Positions 34,855-44,197 of a stretch of 64,000 bases of DNA are shown here, piece by piece. The DNA comes from Mastigias papua (Eukaryota > Cnidaria > Scyphozoa > Rhizostomeae > Mastigiidae): the NCBI GenBank assembly GCA_964019165.1, contig OZ025268.1, positions 17,954,784 to 18,018,783 of the forward strand, written 5' to 3'. A program made the translations under genes and the position numbers. Under the pieces are notes generated by a model that was given only the letters and a program-made list of their open reading frames with translations, was not told the DNA's origin and did not search any database. How positions within the stretch are numbered: position 1 is the first letter of the stretch; each line of letters starts with the position of its first letter.

Positions 34855-36423
34855 ATGATAAAAAGAAGCGATATCTCATGCCACATCGGTCGTCGCGTGG
34901 ATCACCAAGGGCCGCGTTGTCCAGTGGGTAACCAGGCTGGCAATGAAAAGTATGTGACTGGAAAACAACTAAGAAGCAAATTTAGAATTGGAACCTGGAA
35001 CGTTAGGAAGTTGAAAGAATTAGGCAAACTTAATACAATATGTCGTGAAATGGATAGAAATAACATAGAAATTCTCGGTGTAAGTGAAACTAATTGGAGT
35101 AACAATGGCAGTTTTAAAACTCAAGACAATAAATTGGTAATATTTTCTGGGAAAGATGAAGGCAGTGGTTACAGTCATGGGGTTGCTGTAATTGTATCAA
35201 AAGAAACCAGCAGAGCATTATTGGGTTACAGCCCGATTTCGGATAGAGTGCTAAAAGTTAGATTCCAAGGTAAACCGCATAATATCAGTATCATTCAATG
35301 CTATGCGCCTACAGGCAATGCAAGCGATGAAGAAATGGAAGAATTTTATAATACACTACAAGAGACTATTGACAGCATTCCAAATAGAGATGTAAAAATC
35401 ATATCTGGTGATTTCAATGCTAAGGTTGGAAAACAAATCAGAAATAGTGAATGCAATGGGAAGTTTGGATTAGGTGAAGAAAATGAAAGAGGAACAGACC
35501 TTCTTGAATTTTGCAGAAGTAATAACCTTGTCATAGCCAATACACTTTTTGAACACCATCCGAGACATCTGTACACTTGGATATCCCCAGATAGAAAGAC
35601 ACGCAATCAAATTGATTATGTTATCATAAATCAAAAATGGAAAGCTAGTTTAAAGAATGCAAAAACAAGACCAGGTGCTGATTGTAACTCCGACCATCAG
35701 CTCCTTATAGTTGACATGCAGTTCAGGCTAAAGAAACTACCAGTTTCAGAAACACCTCTAAAGCTAGATTATAATTCTATCGATGAAGCATACCGAGTAA
35801 AAATCTCTAACTCTTTTGAGGCTCTATTAGTGGCTGAGGAGGAGAAATCACCAAACGAGCTCTGGGAAGATGGGAAAAAAATAATCTTAAGCGTAGCCAA
35901 AAGTAACATTCCCAAGAAAAAGAAAAAGAAGAAACAATGGATTTCGAATGAAACATTAAGAGAAGTTGAAAAAAGAAGACTTTTGAAAGTTAAAGGCATT
36001 AATAACGAAGTTGATAAGGCGAAGTATAGAATTCAAAATGCAACAATTCAAAAAATGATGAGAAAAGACAAGGATAAATTCATAAATGAACAATGTCAGC
36101 GAATAGAAGAGAAATTTATCACCAACTCTGTCAAGGACCTCTATGCGGGAGTAAAGAGTTTGACGAGCAAATTCAGACCTAGCATTGACACTGTGAAAGA
36201 CGATGATGGAACTATTCTTTGTGAAAGTAGAGAAGTGAAAAGACGATGGCAGGACTATTGCACTAAATTATATCAGAAAAATTGTGACATAGATGGCCCA
36301 CAACTCCCATCCTTTGTTGACCCAAAAAAGAACCACCTCCATTGTACTCAGAAGTCGACAAGGCAGTTAAGGAACTCAAGAATGGAAAAAGTCCTGGTGT
36401 TGATGAAATTGTGGCTGAATTAG
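34855..36423 (+). CDS. RTE retrotransposon APE-type endonuclease frame
   Basis: The first ATG of this open frame is 34855. The conserved part begins at FRIGTWNVRKL. The APE endonuclease fold is complete: GTWN (Asn), GVSETNW (catalytic Glu), IIQCYAPT (Tyr), IISGDFNAKVG (Asp and Asn), RNQIDYVII and NSDHQLL (Asp-His pair). This enzyme would nick target DNA to prime reverse transcription. A Lys-rich linker (KKKKKKK at about 35912-35935) follows, then the region before RT. The frame runs through CCA AAA AAG at 36322-36330, after which the protein-like sequence moves to the -1 frame. The last 31 codons (to 36423) are not conserved-looking. RTE elements normally carry endonuclease and RT on one frame. 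Confidence 0.85.
   Translation: MIKRSDISCHIGRRVDHQGPRCPVGNQAGNEKYVTGKQLRSKFRIGTWNVRKLKELGKLNTICREMDRNNIEILGVSETNWSNNGSFKTQDNKLVIFSGKDEGSGYSHGVAVIVSKETSRALLGYSPISDRVLKVRFQGKPHNISIIQCYAPTGNASDEEMEEFYNTLQETIDSIPNRDVKIISGDFNAKVGKQIRNSECNGKFGLGEENERGTDLLEFCRSNNLVIANTLFEHHPRHLYTWISPDRKTRNQIDYVIINQKWKASLKNAKTRPGADCNSDHQLLIVDMQFRLKKLPVSETPLKLDYNSIDEAYRVKISNSFEALLVAEEEKSPNELWEDGKKIILSVAKSNIPKKKKKKKQWISNETLREVEKRRLLKVKGINNEVDKAKYRIQNATIQKMMRKDKDKFINEQCQRIEEKFITNSVKDLYAGVKSLTSKFRPSIDTVKDDDGTILCESREVKRRWQDYCTKLYQKNCDIDGPQLPSFVDPKKNHLHCTQKSTRQLRNSRMEKVLVLMKLWLN
36324..36330 (+). promoter_or_regulatory. A_AAA_AAG slippery heptamer at the frame junction
   Basis: In the endonuclease frame the codons are CCA AAA AAG. 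A -1 slip on A_AAA_AAG leads exactly into the RT frame at GAA 36330. The heptamer matches the X_XXY_YYZ rule for -1 programmed frameshifting. No convincing downstream stem-loop or pseudoknot was found by eye, so a one-base loss in the A run is the simpler explanation. Confidence 0.4.
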
Positions 36424-37853
36424 TTAAAAATGGTGGGGATCATATCGTAGCTTACTTTTACAAACTCTGCACGTTGATTTGGAACAGAAAAGAATGGCCA
36501 GATGACTGGGTAAAGTCTATTTTTGTGCCAATACCAAAGAAAGGTGACATTCAGCAATGTAGTAACAACCGAACCATAGCACTTATCTGTCACTGTAGTA
36601 AAGTTATCCTTAAAATCATAGCAGGAAGAATGAAATCCAAGATCAATGAGGAAGTTAATGAAGTGCAAGCAGGCTTTAGACCCGGAACTGGGACGCGAAA
36701 CCAAATTCTGAATCTCAAAATGATTATAGAGAAAAACCGAGAGTATGGAAAGAACGTATTTTTGTGTTTTATTGATTACAGGAAGGCCTTTGACATGGTC
36801 TCTCATAGTGTACTCTGGAGCGTAATGGCCAGTATGGGATACCCAGCCCACATTATTGACTTAATTAAGCAGCTTTATGGACAACAGAAAGCAGCAGTCA
36901 GAACATCTCATGGCCTAACAGACTGGTTTACAGTTGAGCAAGGTGTTCGCCAGGGATGCATTCTTTCCCCACATCTATTCAACATCTATTCGGAACAAAT
37001 AATGAGAAATGCACTGGATGGTTTTGTTGGTAGCGTCAAGGTCGGTGGTAGAACTATTTCTAATTTGAGATATGCAGATGATGTAGTGTTGATAGCCAAT
37101 AGCATGGATGAATTACAGGATTTAGTTAATAGAGTCAAAGAGTCAAGTTTGCAGTTTGGACTGGCATTAAATTCAAATAAAACAAAAGTTATGAAAATAG
37201 TTAAGAACAGCCAGAACACGAAAGATGCAGAACACATTATAGTTAATAATAATGAAATAATTGAAAATGTAAAAGAGTTTGTGTACCTCGGAACGCTGAT
37301 CACCAATAATTATGATGACACTAAAGAAATCCGCCGAAGGTTATGTATAGCAAGAAGTGCAATGGTCTCCTTAACAAACATATGGAAAGACAAAAGTATT
37401 AGTATTACTACAAAGAAAAGGCTGCTACACACATTAGTTTTTAGCATAGCCAGTTACGGTTCAGAATGTTGGGTATTGAAAAATATGGACAAGAAGAAGA
37501 TTGAAGCTTTTGAATTATGGTGCTATCGTCGTTTATTGCGCATAAGTTGGACTGACAAGAAAACTAATGACTGGGTTCTCAATAAGATGAATGTAAGCAA
37601 GAGACTGCTAGCAACTATTAATTGTAGAAAAATGGCTTTCGTTGGGCACATACTAAGGGGAAAAGACATAACCACTGACTTATTACTAGGAATGGTTTAT
37701 GGCACAAGAGGGAGAGGACGGCCAAAAGTTAGATTTAGTGACAATATCAAAGAGATTTCTGGTGGAAGAAGTATGACTCAGCTGTACAGGATGGCACAGG
37801 ATAGAAGGAAATGGAGAGCCACGGCGGTTTATTTTGAACCTCCCGTTATATGA
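36330..37853 (+). CDS. RTE retrotransposon reverse transcriptase frame
   Basis: This frame is -1 relative to the endonuclease frame and has no ATG at its start. Protein-like sequence begins right after the slippery site (EPPPLYSEVDKAVKEL). RT motifs in order are KSPGVDEI (motif 0/1), WVKSIFVPIPKKGD (motif 1), AGFRPGTGTRNQI (motif 2), CFIDYRKAFDMVSH (motif A, catalytic Asp), GVRQGCILSPHLFNIYSEQI (motif B, the RTE/BovB form), LRYADDVVLI (motif C, catalytic Asp pair), NSNKTKVM (D) and FVYLGTLIT (E). The C-terminal part has AFELWCYRRLLRISW, FVGHILRGKD and RGRGRPKVRF. It stops with TGA at 37851-37853, which forms part of the tail. The enzyme would perform target-primed reverse transcription. Confidence 0.85.
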   Translation, partial: EPPPLYSEVDKAVKELKNGKSPGVDEIVAELVKNGGDHIVAYFYKLCTLIWNRKEWPDDWVKSIFVPIPKKGDIQQCSNNRTIALICHCSKVILKIIAGRMKSKINEEVNEVQAGFRPGTGTRNQILNLKMIIEKNREYGKNVFLCFIDYRKAFDMVSHSVLWSVMASMGYPAHIIDLIKQLYGQQKAAVRTSHGLTDWFTVEQGVRQGCILSPHLFNIYSEQIMRNALDGFVGSVKVGGRTISNLRYADDVVLIANSMDELQDLVNRVKESSLQFGLALNSNKTKVMKIVKNSQNTKDAEHIIVNNNEIIENVKEFVYLGTLITNNYDDTKEIRRRLCIARSAMVSLTNIWKDKSISITTKKRLLHTLVFSIASYGSECWVLKNMDKKKIEAFELWCYRRLLRISWTDKKTNDWVLNKMNVSKRLLATINCRKMAFVGHILRGKDITTDLLLGMVYGTRGRGRPKVRFSDNIKEISGGRSMTQLYRMAQDRRKWRATAVYFEPPVI

Positions 37854-37870
37854 TGATGACACATCATGAT

Positions 37871-38689
37871 TGCTAAGCTTATTAGCGGAGCATCTCACAG
37901 GGATGGAACTACGAGTTTATACCTGGGGGGCTGATAAATTCAGTTACTGATGCAGAAAGGCCCACCATGGTTGGGTCCGACACGGAGATATTTTTGAAAT
38001 CCTACCTTCTAGCTTCTAGAATGGCTAACAGAGACACCTTTCAGTGAAAAGTTGAGTGTATAGCATGGATCTCAGGCGCGCTTCGAGGAAAACTCTACAT
38101 TCAAATAGGGGGATATACAAATTTACTAGAATGGCGTAAGGGACAATACTCCCCAGTGGAAGGTACCATTTAACCAATTAGAGCGCTTTACTTTTACTAA
38201 AAATTATTTTTGCTCTTTAACCAATCAGAGTACATTCTGTTCCTGATAGCGCTTAATTTCTTTTTGCAATTTTTGCAATTGTTATGATTTACCAATCATC
38301 TGCATATTTACCGACCATTTATCAAAACTGTGGAAAAATTGCCTGATTTGTCCGGAAAACATATATTCTTCCAGACTGTAGAAAAAGCTCTTTGATATTC
38401 GCTGAACTTCCCGAACTTTCCGTGACTTTTCCCAAAACCTCCATTTCCCCTGATGTACCCTGACTGTATAAACCCTGTGGTATGGTAACTGATGTCTCAA
38501 TCATGGAAATTTTTGATGCGATAAGTGATGTGATATGAATACACATTTGACGAGTTTAGTGGTTCTATCATTGCACATTTATACTACTAATCACGACACA
38601 AATTGCCTATCACAGTGCACTAAGTTTAGGCATGGTGAAGGAAGTAGTGACGTTATATTGCTATCGCAATGTCGCCACATATACATATA
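37871..38689. other. No recognised gene
   Basis: Contains short chance frames and a stretch (38310-38480) with 'CCGTGACTTTTCCC'-type sequence that resembles fragments at 34030-34130 and 4200-4235. It is likely an old interspersed repeat. The end at 38660-38700 runs into TA repeats. Confidence 0.35.
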
Positions 38690-38888
<199 letters not shown>

Positions 38889-38899
38889 ATATATGATAT

Positions 38900-38980
38900 A
38901 TATTAGCTAAAATGATATTGCAGCTAATTAACTCTAAAGTTAAAAACTTATATGCATTATTATATCTATTACATATAAGT
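38900..38980 (+). repeat. 80-bp direct repeat, first copy
   Basis: ATTAGCTAAAATGATATTGC through TATCTATTACATATAAG, directly after a (TA)n tract. A diverged second copy occurs at 39570-39648 after another (TA)n tract. The two TA+80-bp units bracket both hammerhead motifs. Confidence 0.8.
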
Positions 38981-38991
38981 GTCGAGTGCAA

Positions 38992-39083
38992 GAGAAGTGC
39001 AACTTAATGCATCTGTCTGATGAGTGCCTACGCACGAAACTTGGAGTAGCAGAAGTACGTGTTATCATTAAGTTGCACTTCTC
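38992..39083 (+). ncRNA. Hammerhead ribozyme, type I
   Basis: The conserved core is complete: CTGATGA (39017-39023); stem II GTGC/GCAC with loop CTAC (39024-39035); GAAA (39036-39039); stem III ACT/AGT (39039-39041 and 39045-39047) closed by TGG; and cleavage triplet GTA, with predicted cleavage after A 39048. Stem I pairs CATCTGT (39010-39016) with GCAGAAG (39049-39055), with one A.A mismatch and one G.U. It then reaches a perfect 18-bp inverted repeat, GAGAAGTGCAACTTAATG with CATTAAGTTGCACTTCTC (38992-39009 and 39066-39083). No other feature explains both the core and the long stem. Hammerheads of this short-stem-III form are known from Penelope-like elements, retrozymes and satellite DNAs of animals. 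No Penelope RT is visible here. Confidence 0.8.
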
Positions 39084-39360
39084 CTATACTCTATACTTTA
39101 CTATTGCTCTGCTTAGGCATTGAGCACTGCTTTGTCAGTATAGACAACGTATGCTTTCACGTACATACAGATACCAGTGTAGCTCAGTTGAGGGTAAATG
39201 TAGTCTAATGCTATACTACACGCACCGAGAATGCTCAAACTACCGAAGTAGTGAGTATTGCATAATGCTTGGTGGTGGAATGTATAGCATTTAGCTGCAA
39301 TCACAGACTGTTCAATCACACAAGGTGAACAGAGTTTCACCAAAATTCGTAGAAACGGTC

Positions 39361-39415
39361 TGAGAACACAAGACTGCAGTTTCGGTCTTGTTAGGCCTCA
39401 TCAGTAGCGCATACC
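39361..39415 (-). ncRNA. Second, weaker hammerhead-like motif
   Basis: On the minus strand, CTGATGA (39404-39398) is followed by GGCCTAACAAGACC (stem II with one C.A mismatch), GAAAC (39383-39379), the self-complementary loop TGCA and the cleavage triplet GTC (39374-39372). Stem III is only 2 bp within the palindrome CTGCAG, a form reported to work as dimers in Penelope-like elements. Stem I (GCGCTA with TTGTGT) has wobbles and a U.U mismatch. It is probably a decayed or dimer-dependent ribozyme. Confidence 0.5.
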
Positions 39416-39426
39416 CATTAACTCCT

Positions 39427-39546
<120 letters not shown>

Positions 39547-39569
39547 ATTTTCGCTGATTACATGTATAG

Positions 39570-39648
39570 ATTAGCTAAAACAATATTGCAGCTAATTAAT
39601 TCTAAAGTTAAAAACTTCTATACAATATTATATTTATTATATTAAGTC
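39570..39648 (+). repeat. 80-bp direct repeat, second copy
   Basis: ATTAGCTAAAACAATATTGC through TTTATTATATTAAG. It shares most bases with 38900-38980 and lies just downstream of the receptor stop codon (on the other strand), in what would be its 3' UTR. Confidence 0.8.
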
Positions 39649-39684
39649 TACGTACAATGTAACAAACTCAGTTCTTGTGATATG

Positions 39685-40680
39685 TCAGTTCTGCGAATAG
39701 CTTGTCATAGTCAAATCCTCTTGTGTGTTGGAGTAGCAGCACCATGCTCTCAGTTTTTTTGATGCAGCTTTTCTAAAATTTGCGTTCAACAGTAGGTATA
39801 CAACTGGATTGGCTATGCTGTTCAAGCAACCGAAAAGTATTCCTGCTTTATGAATCCAGTCTGGAATTTGATAATTTGAAAATGCCTCTGTTAACATCAA
39901 CACGACAAAAGGTCCCCAGCACAACATAAAGAAAATCGCAACGAGGAGAATACTCTGGGTTATCTTTCGCTCAACTTTTTGCTTCTTCTTCCTCTTCTCA
40001 ACTGCATACAGTCTTGCATGTTGATTCATGGATAGCTCGTTGATATCAGGCTGGAAGCTTATGGTTCGCCTTTTCTTGAGGATGAAGATAACTGATAACA
40101 AAGTGATTGTGATGGGACCACAAAAGCAAAGGGAAATCATGAAAATCATATAGCTTATACTGTTGTTCCATTCAACGAAGCATATTGACATGCCACTGTG
40201 GTGAAAGAAGTTGCCCCATCCGATAAGAGGTGGACACGATATCACTACTGAAAACACCCAGACAACGCTGTTAAAAAGCAGGGTACCAAGCTTTGAGAAG
40301 TACTTAGAATTCATATCCGGCCTACAGATAATGACAAATCTGAAGAAGCTGACTGCAGCGATTCCAGTCACAGATCCGACGAATCCAAACAAATGAAAGA
40401 AGCCTAATACCTGGCATTCGGTTGTTCCTTGAGGTGAATGTGTGGTAATGAGTGAGTATATTGCTAATGCAAGGAATTGTACGGATACAAAAACGTCTGC
40501 TAGGCATGCATTCAAGATGGTCATATTAAATCGCGTTCGGAGGTTGCTGTTGAAATATACCAACATAAACAAAAATCCGTTCAGGATGAATGCAGCCAGG
40601 GAGATTATTGCAATAACGACATATTGAATAGTAATCATTTTGCCGGATATTAAGTTCGAGGCAATACCATTAGTGTCCAT
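39685..40680 (-). CDS. Opsin/melatonin-like rhodopsin-family G protein-coupled receptor (non-opsin)
   Basis: A complete intronless frame of 331 residues from ATG 40680. Seven hydrophobic segments lie at about 18-43, 53-78, 90-120, 136-157, 175-201, 243-267 and 278-299. Class A landmarks are N34 (1.50), D62 (2.50), the C89/C167 disulfide pair, R114 (3.50), W141 (4.50), PPLIGWG before loop 2 (as in opsins and melatonin receptors), P189 (5.50), CWGP (254-257) and NPVVY (291-295). Two departures stand out: the E/DRY motif is FRF, and position 7.43, the retinal-binding Lys of opsins, is C285, so it cannot form a retinal Schiff base. A basic third loop (KKRR, KRKKKQK) and C314-C315 (possible palmitoylation) follow. 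It would sit in the plasma membrane and couple to G proteins. The ligand is unknown. It borders the hammerhead/TA locus on its 3' side. Confidence 0.85.
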   Translation of the reverse strand: MDTNGIASNLISGKMITIQYVVIAIISLAAFILNGFLFMLVYFNSNLRTRFNMTILNACLADVFVSVQFLALAIYSLITTHSPQGTTECQVLGFFHLFGFVGSVTGIAAVSFFRFVIICRPDMNSKYFSKLGTLLFNSVVWVFSVVISCPPLIGWGNFFHHSGMSICFVEWNNSISYMIFMISLCFCGPITITLLSVIFILKKRRTISFQPDINELSMNQHARLYAVEKRKKKQKVERKITQSILLVAIFFMLCWGPFVVLMLTEAFSNYQIPDWIHKAGILFGCLNSIANPVVYLLLNANFRKAASKKLRAWCCYSNTQEDLTMTSYSQN

Positions 40681-41439
40681 TCACACAAGAGTGCGTAGCT
40701 TACCAGTCCAGTTGCCATTTTGCAATGGAGAATTGTAGCATGTGTAATACACATGAAACGAGGAAGCAAACGAAAGCTCTTTATCGTTGCCGCTTCACCA
40801 TTAAATATTTCAGGTTAGTAAATATACTCGACAATGTAGACTCTTCACTTCCAGTTTCAGTCCAAGGAATATTCAAGAATTCTTGTGAGAACACAACACA
40901 ATCCTTTCACGTCAAATTCCTACTTGTGCTTAGTAGCAAGTTTGACCAACAAATTGGATTCAGCAGCTCCTGCCTGTAGCTATTATATGATGCGTTTGTA
41001 TGTATGGAGATGCTGTTGTGCTTGGTACATCAGAAGAGTCGGAAATACGCATGCGACACGTCCACTATTATCGAAGTTCTGTTTTTTGCCGTCAAACAAC
41101 TATGCACATACATTGAAACCGGTGAGTACAATCTAAGGAAAATAGAGAAGGCTCAAAGTTTTGCAAGCTACATATCTGTGCTCTTGATAGCTTGCTCAGT
41201 ACACAGCAAATACGCACAAATATTGTTCAACTTTAAGCTTTAAAAAGTATACGTGATAAATAACAATCCGTAACGAAGAAGCATGAGAGATTTTATATTA
41301 TTTCTGGCCTGTCTCTGCCATCTCGAAGTCCTGTTTATTTTGGTTGACCAGAAAGTGAATGTATATTTAAATCGCTCGAAAACCTTCAATCTCCCTTCTC
41401 CAGCTGGTAGCGATTCACACTAAATACTGAATACACAAA
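40681..41439. other. Upstream region of the receptor, no second gene recognised
   Basis: Short frames only. It should contain the promoter and 5' UTR of the minus-strand receptor, but no convincing core-promoter element could be picked out by eye. Confidence 0.4.
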
Positions 41440-41805
41440 CTACGGCGCCCCAAATTGGCGATTGGTGTGGTTTCTCTTAACTACTTCTCTTGAACAAATA
41501 TTCATTTTGTCGCATTCAGCATTTTCTGTGTTAAACGTGAATGAATCTGAATGCAATATAAATCCTTCATATGCGAGGTGCTGATATGTATCTTGTGGTG
41601 CAGCCATACAAGTGTATACAATAGCACCTGCATATTCTGCTTCTCCAGTAGACCAAAGACTGGTAACGTTCACTAGTATGCAAATGTGTCTTTCTTCTGA
41701 GATTATTCGCAGGTCGTTGGAGTCCAGATGTTCTTCAAATGGTACGCAATTCAACCATGTTAACGCTACAATCACAATTGTAAAAGAAATTTGTTCATGT
41801 TCCTA
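41440..41805 (-). CDS. Hypothetical secreted-protein-like open frame, possibly one exon
   Basis: On the minus strand an open frame of about 120 codons follows a TAG at about 41803. It starts with a hydrophobic stretch (ISFTIVIVALTWLNC), then EEHLDSNDLRIISEE, ILVNVTSLWS and several cysteines, and ends with FGAP and TAG at 41440. Composition is protein-like, with a possible signal or anchor sequence and N-glycosylation sites (NVT, NHT). There is no in-frame ATG before the hydrophobic part. The ATG nearby (ATGAACAAATTTC) is in another frame. It may be a terminal exon (acceptor-like TTAG or TAG just before), a pseudogene, or chance. I do not recognise a family. Confidence 0.25.
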
Positions 41806-42182
41806 CTAACTTGTAAACTCAGTATTTACCATCTACTTTTAATCCATCTGGGAAATTCAGAAATTCCCGTCATTGAGATTTTAAATAAATGGCTATTTAA
41901 AACCAGAGAGTCAAAGTGACTCAGTTTGATTAGATATAGTAATAAGGCAACTTGCAAATGAATCCAGTCATGTAATGTAACTTGTTTTCGAGCACATATC
42001 CACGAATTCCTTTTCGCTTAAAGTGACTCGGTCATACAAACAATCAAGCAAAGATAACAAAAATCGAAAATAAGTTCCCATGTCCAAGAAACAAAGATCT
42101 GCCCTTTTAATAATCGCCATAAACTGGTTTCCATACAGTTTTTCCTGTCTATTTTAGCCTCTTCTTGTCTTTCCTGAATATA

Positions 42183-42566
42183 CACTTTTTATAAGGATAC
42201 CTGATTTGATTGCCGATCCTCAATATCATTAAAATTTTCTAATTTTGAGCATAAGAATATTCTTAAATTATTTGAAAATATTAACGATATTGAGCATTAC
42301 AATACTTCTGCAGATAACATTATTATACTAAATAAAAAGTGTCTAATGGACATTCCTCGAAGACTTTCTGTGTCGGATCATAGCATAATGACTCCCAGAA
42401 TAATTGAAGCTCGCACTTGCTTTGCCATCAAAGGCAAGCATCAAACAACCTAAACACCTAGCCTTCAATGAACCATGAGCCTTGCATTATTCTTAAATTA
42501 TTCTTAAATCTCAGGGATATTCAGCCTTAATTTTCCTATAGACTATATTCCTATAAAAAAAGTGTG
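42183..42566. mobile_element. TA-flanked MITE, relative of the 31.8-kb element
   Basis: TA at 42181-42182 and 42567-42568. The left end is CACTTTTTATAAGGATA and the right end on the other strand is CACACTTTTTTTATAGGAATA. Subterminal inverted motifs TTCTTAAATTATT occur near both ends (42260-42275 and 42490-42510). No coding capacity was seen. Confidence 0.6.
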
Positions 42567-42924
42567 TACACAAGACAAGGAAAGACTGATGCAAACAACC
42601 ACTAAAGACTAGAAACGACAAGAGAAGACAAAAAGAGCCATATCTTTCTTGGTCTTTGAAATAGACTTAATTCTATCCCAAAGACAAAAATCGCACAAAG
42701 GAAGACTAGAAAAGATAGAGAAGATTAATGGAAACAGACGAAAGTCATGCAAAGGCCTGAAAGAGCAAAGACCAGAAAACACAGTGAAGCAGTACAACAG
42801 ATATTTACGTCAGATATTGCTTGAAATCATGCGGGAATTCTGCAATCAAACTATATTTTATTATCTTATTGTAGCTTTTTTGTAGTTATTTAGACACATG
42901 GTGCATTGTAGACCATTGCAATTT

Positions 42925-42968
42925 GAATGTTTTATTCCGTATAAATATTATAAGATGAAATGAAAATA
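42925..42968 (+). repeat. LINE-type 3' tail
   Basis: ATTCCGTATAAATATTATAA followed by GATGAAATGAAAATAG resembles the tail at 1010-1040. No coding part of a LINE is visible upstream, so it would be a severely 5'-truncated copy. Confidence 0.4.
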
Positions 42969-43008
42969 GAGCGAGAAATCTTGAGGCCTGATCCCTGTCG
43001 ATTTTGAG

Positions 43009-43073
43009 TAAAAATACACAAAACCCCTTATTCAAGGTCGTTAAAAATACACAAACCCCTTATTTAAGGTCGT
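43009..43073 (+). repeat. 33-bp tandem duplication
   Basis: TAAAAATACACAAAACCCCT plus TATTCAAGGTCGT is repeated once with a one-base length difference and a C/T change. Confidence 0.9.
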
Positions 43074-44197
43074 CTTCAAATAATTGCAGGAGATGGGTGT
43101 AGACAATTTGGTTTGCCGATTGGAACAAAAATTTAAAATACGCGTGTAAACTGCAAAAAGATCTTGCCGACTGACGTAACACTGCGCAGCGATTTGCCAA
43201 CTAAACTGTTTCAAGGAGGTGTCGTACCCCAACACCCCAGTATGGCGAGGGTCCTGCACTTATGTGAAATACCTACGTACGCTGAACTACAAAAAGTTTG
43301 TATTTCCAGATGCTTCATTATCAAGACAATAAAACTCCTTAAACATTGAAGGTACTTGCTATTACACTTTATCACCTTAAAACTACAGTCGCAATACATT
43401 TGACTGCAACATCTTGCGGCCTGGGATGGATCTCACACGAGTGGGCTGTCCATCCTGTGTGGGTTATCTCACCTTAAATATACAGGCCATTTGGTCATAA
43501 TCATTAAATCTAATACATAAGCTATGAATTCAAATCAAGCTACAAACACTTTTATAAACGTTTTTATATAAGAAGCAAACTTTCTCCTTGCAGCCTGAAT
43601 GTTTCTTAATATTTTGTCAAATCCAGCCTTAAATGTTTCTTGATTGTTTCACTTCTCCAAATTTCCTATAACAACAAGGCAAACCTGAAATGAGGAATAG
43701 AACTTTTAGTTAGAAACACGTGAGGGGTTTATGTTGTGTGTATTTTCCCTCCAGTTAACTGTAGAATTTTCGCGCAAAAACAGATCTTTCAAGTTTACTT
43801 TTGAAATTCAGCCTGCCTGCGTTTCTTAACTGTTTCTCAATTTCTGCCTGATTTGAGTCTCGCGTTTCTAACGAGTATTCAGAAAAGCTGCTATAGGAGC
43901 GAAGAGCAATTACAAGCACAACGAATGTCGGGCACAGGCCTTAAAAATACGCTCAAAGGAAGATCGTACTGGAAATGAAGTATATTTGTGAGGGGAAAAT
44001 TCATAGGCTGTTATTTAGGCTACAGCTATATTTATGTACATCATTTTGTGTACAAATATTGATTCGCATTATGTGAAGAAGAGTATCACGAAGAGACTCA
44101 CAGGTAGAAAGAAGTACACACATTTGAATGTTGTTTATCTGCTATGAGATTTTGAGAAGAAAGCACAAATGGCATACACGGTTGATGAACCTGTATG
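43074..44197. other. No recognised gene; possible MITE relic
   Basis: At 43550-43660 the sequence has TATATAAGAAGC, then AGCCTGAATGTTTCTTAATA and CAGCCTTAAATGTTTCTTGA, motifs like the subterminal repeats of the TA-flanked MITEs. Ends could not be fixed. Confidence 0.3.

Larger units (their letters stand above)
34558..37858 (+). mobile_element. Nearly full-length RTE/BovB-like non-LTR retrotransposon
   Basis: A 3.3-kb element, the usual RTE length, lies between direct repeats ACACATCATGAT (34546-34557 and 37859-37870), a likely 12-bp target-site duplication. It has a 5' UTR of about 300 bases, an endonuclease frame, a reverse transcriptase frame, a nearly absent 3' UTR and a TGATGATGA tail. 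Every catalytic motif I can check is intact, so this is the youngest LINE in the window. The only visible coding lesion is a frame change at 36324-36330. Confidence 0.85.
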
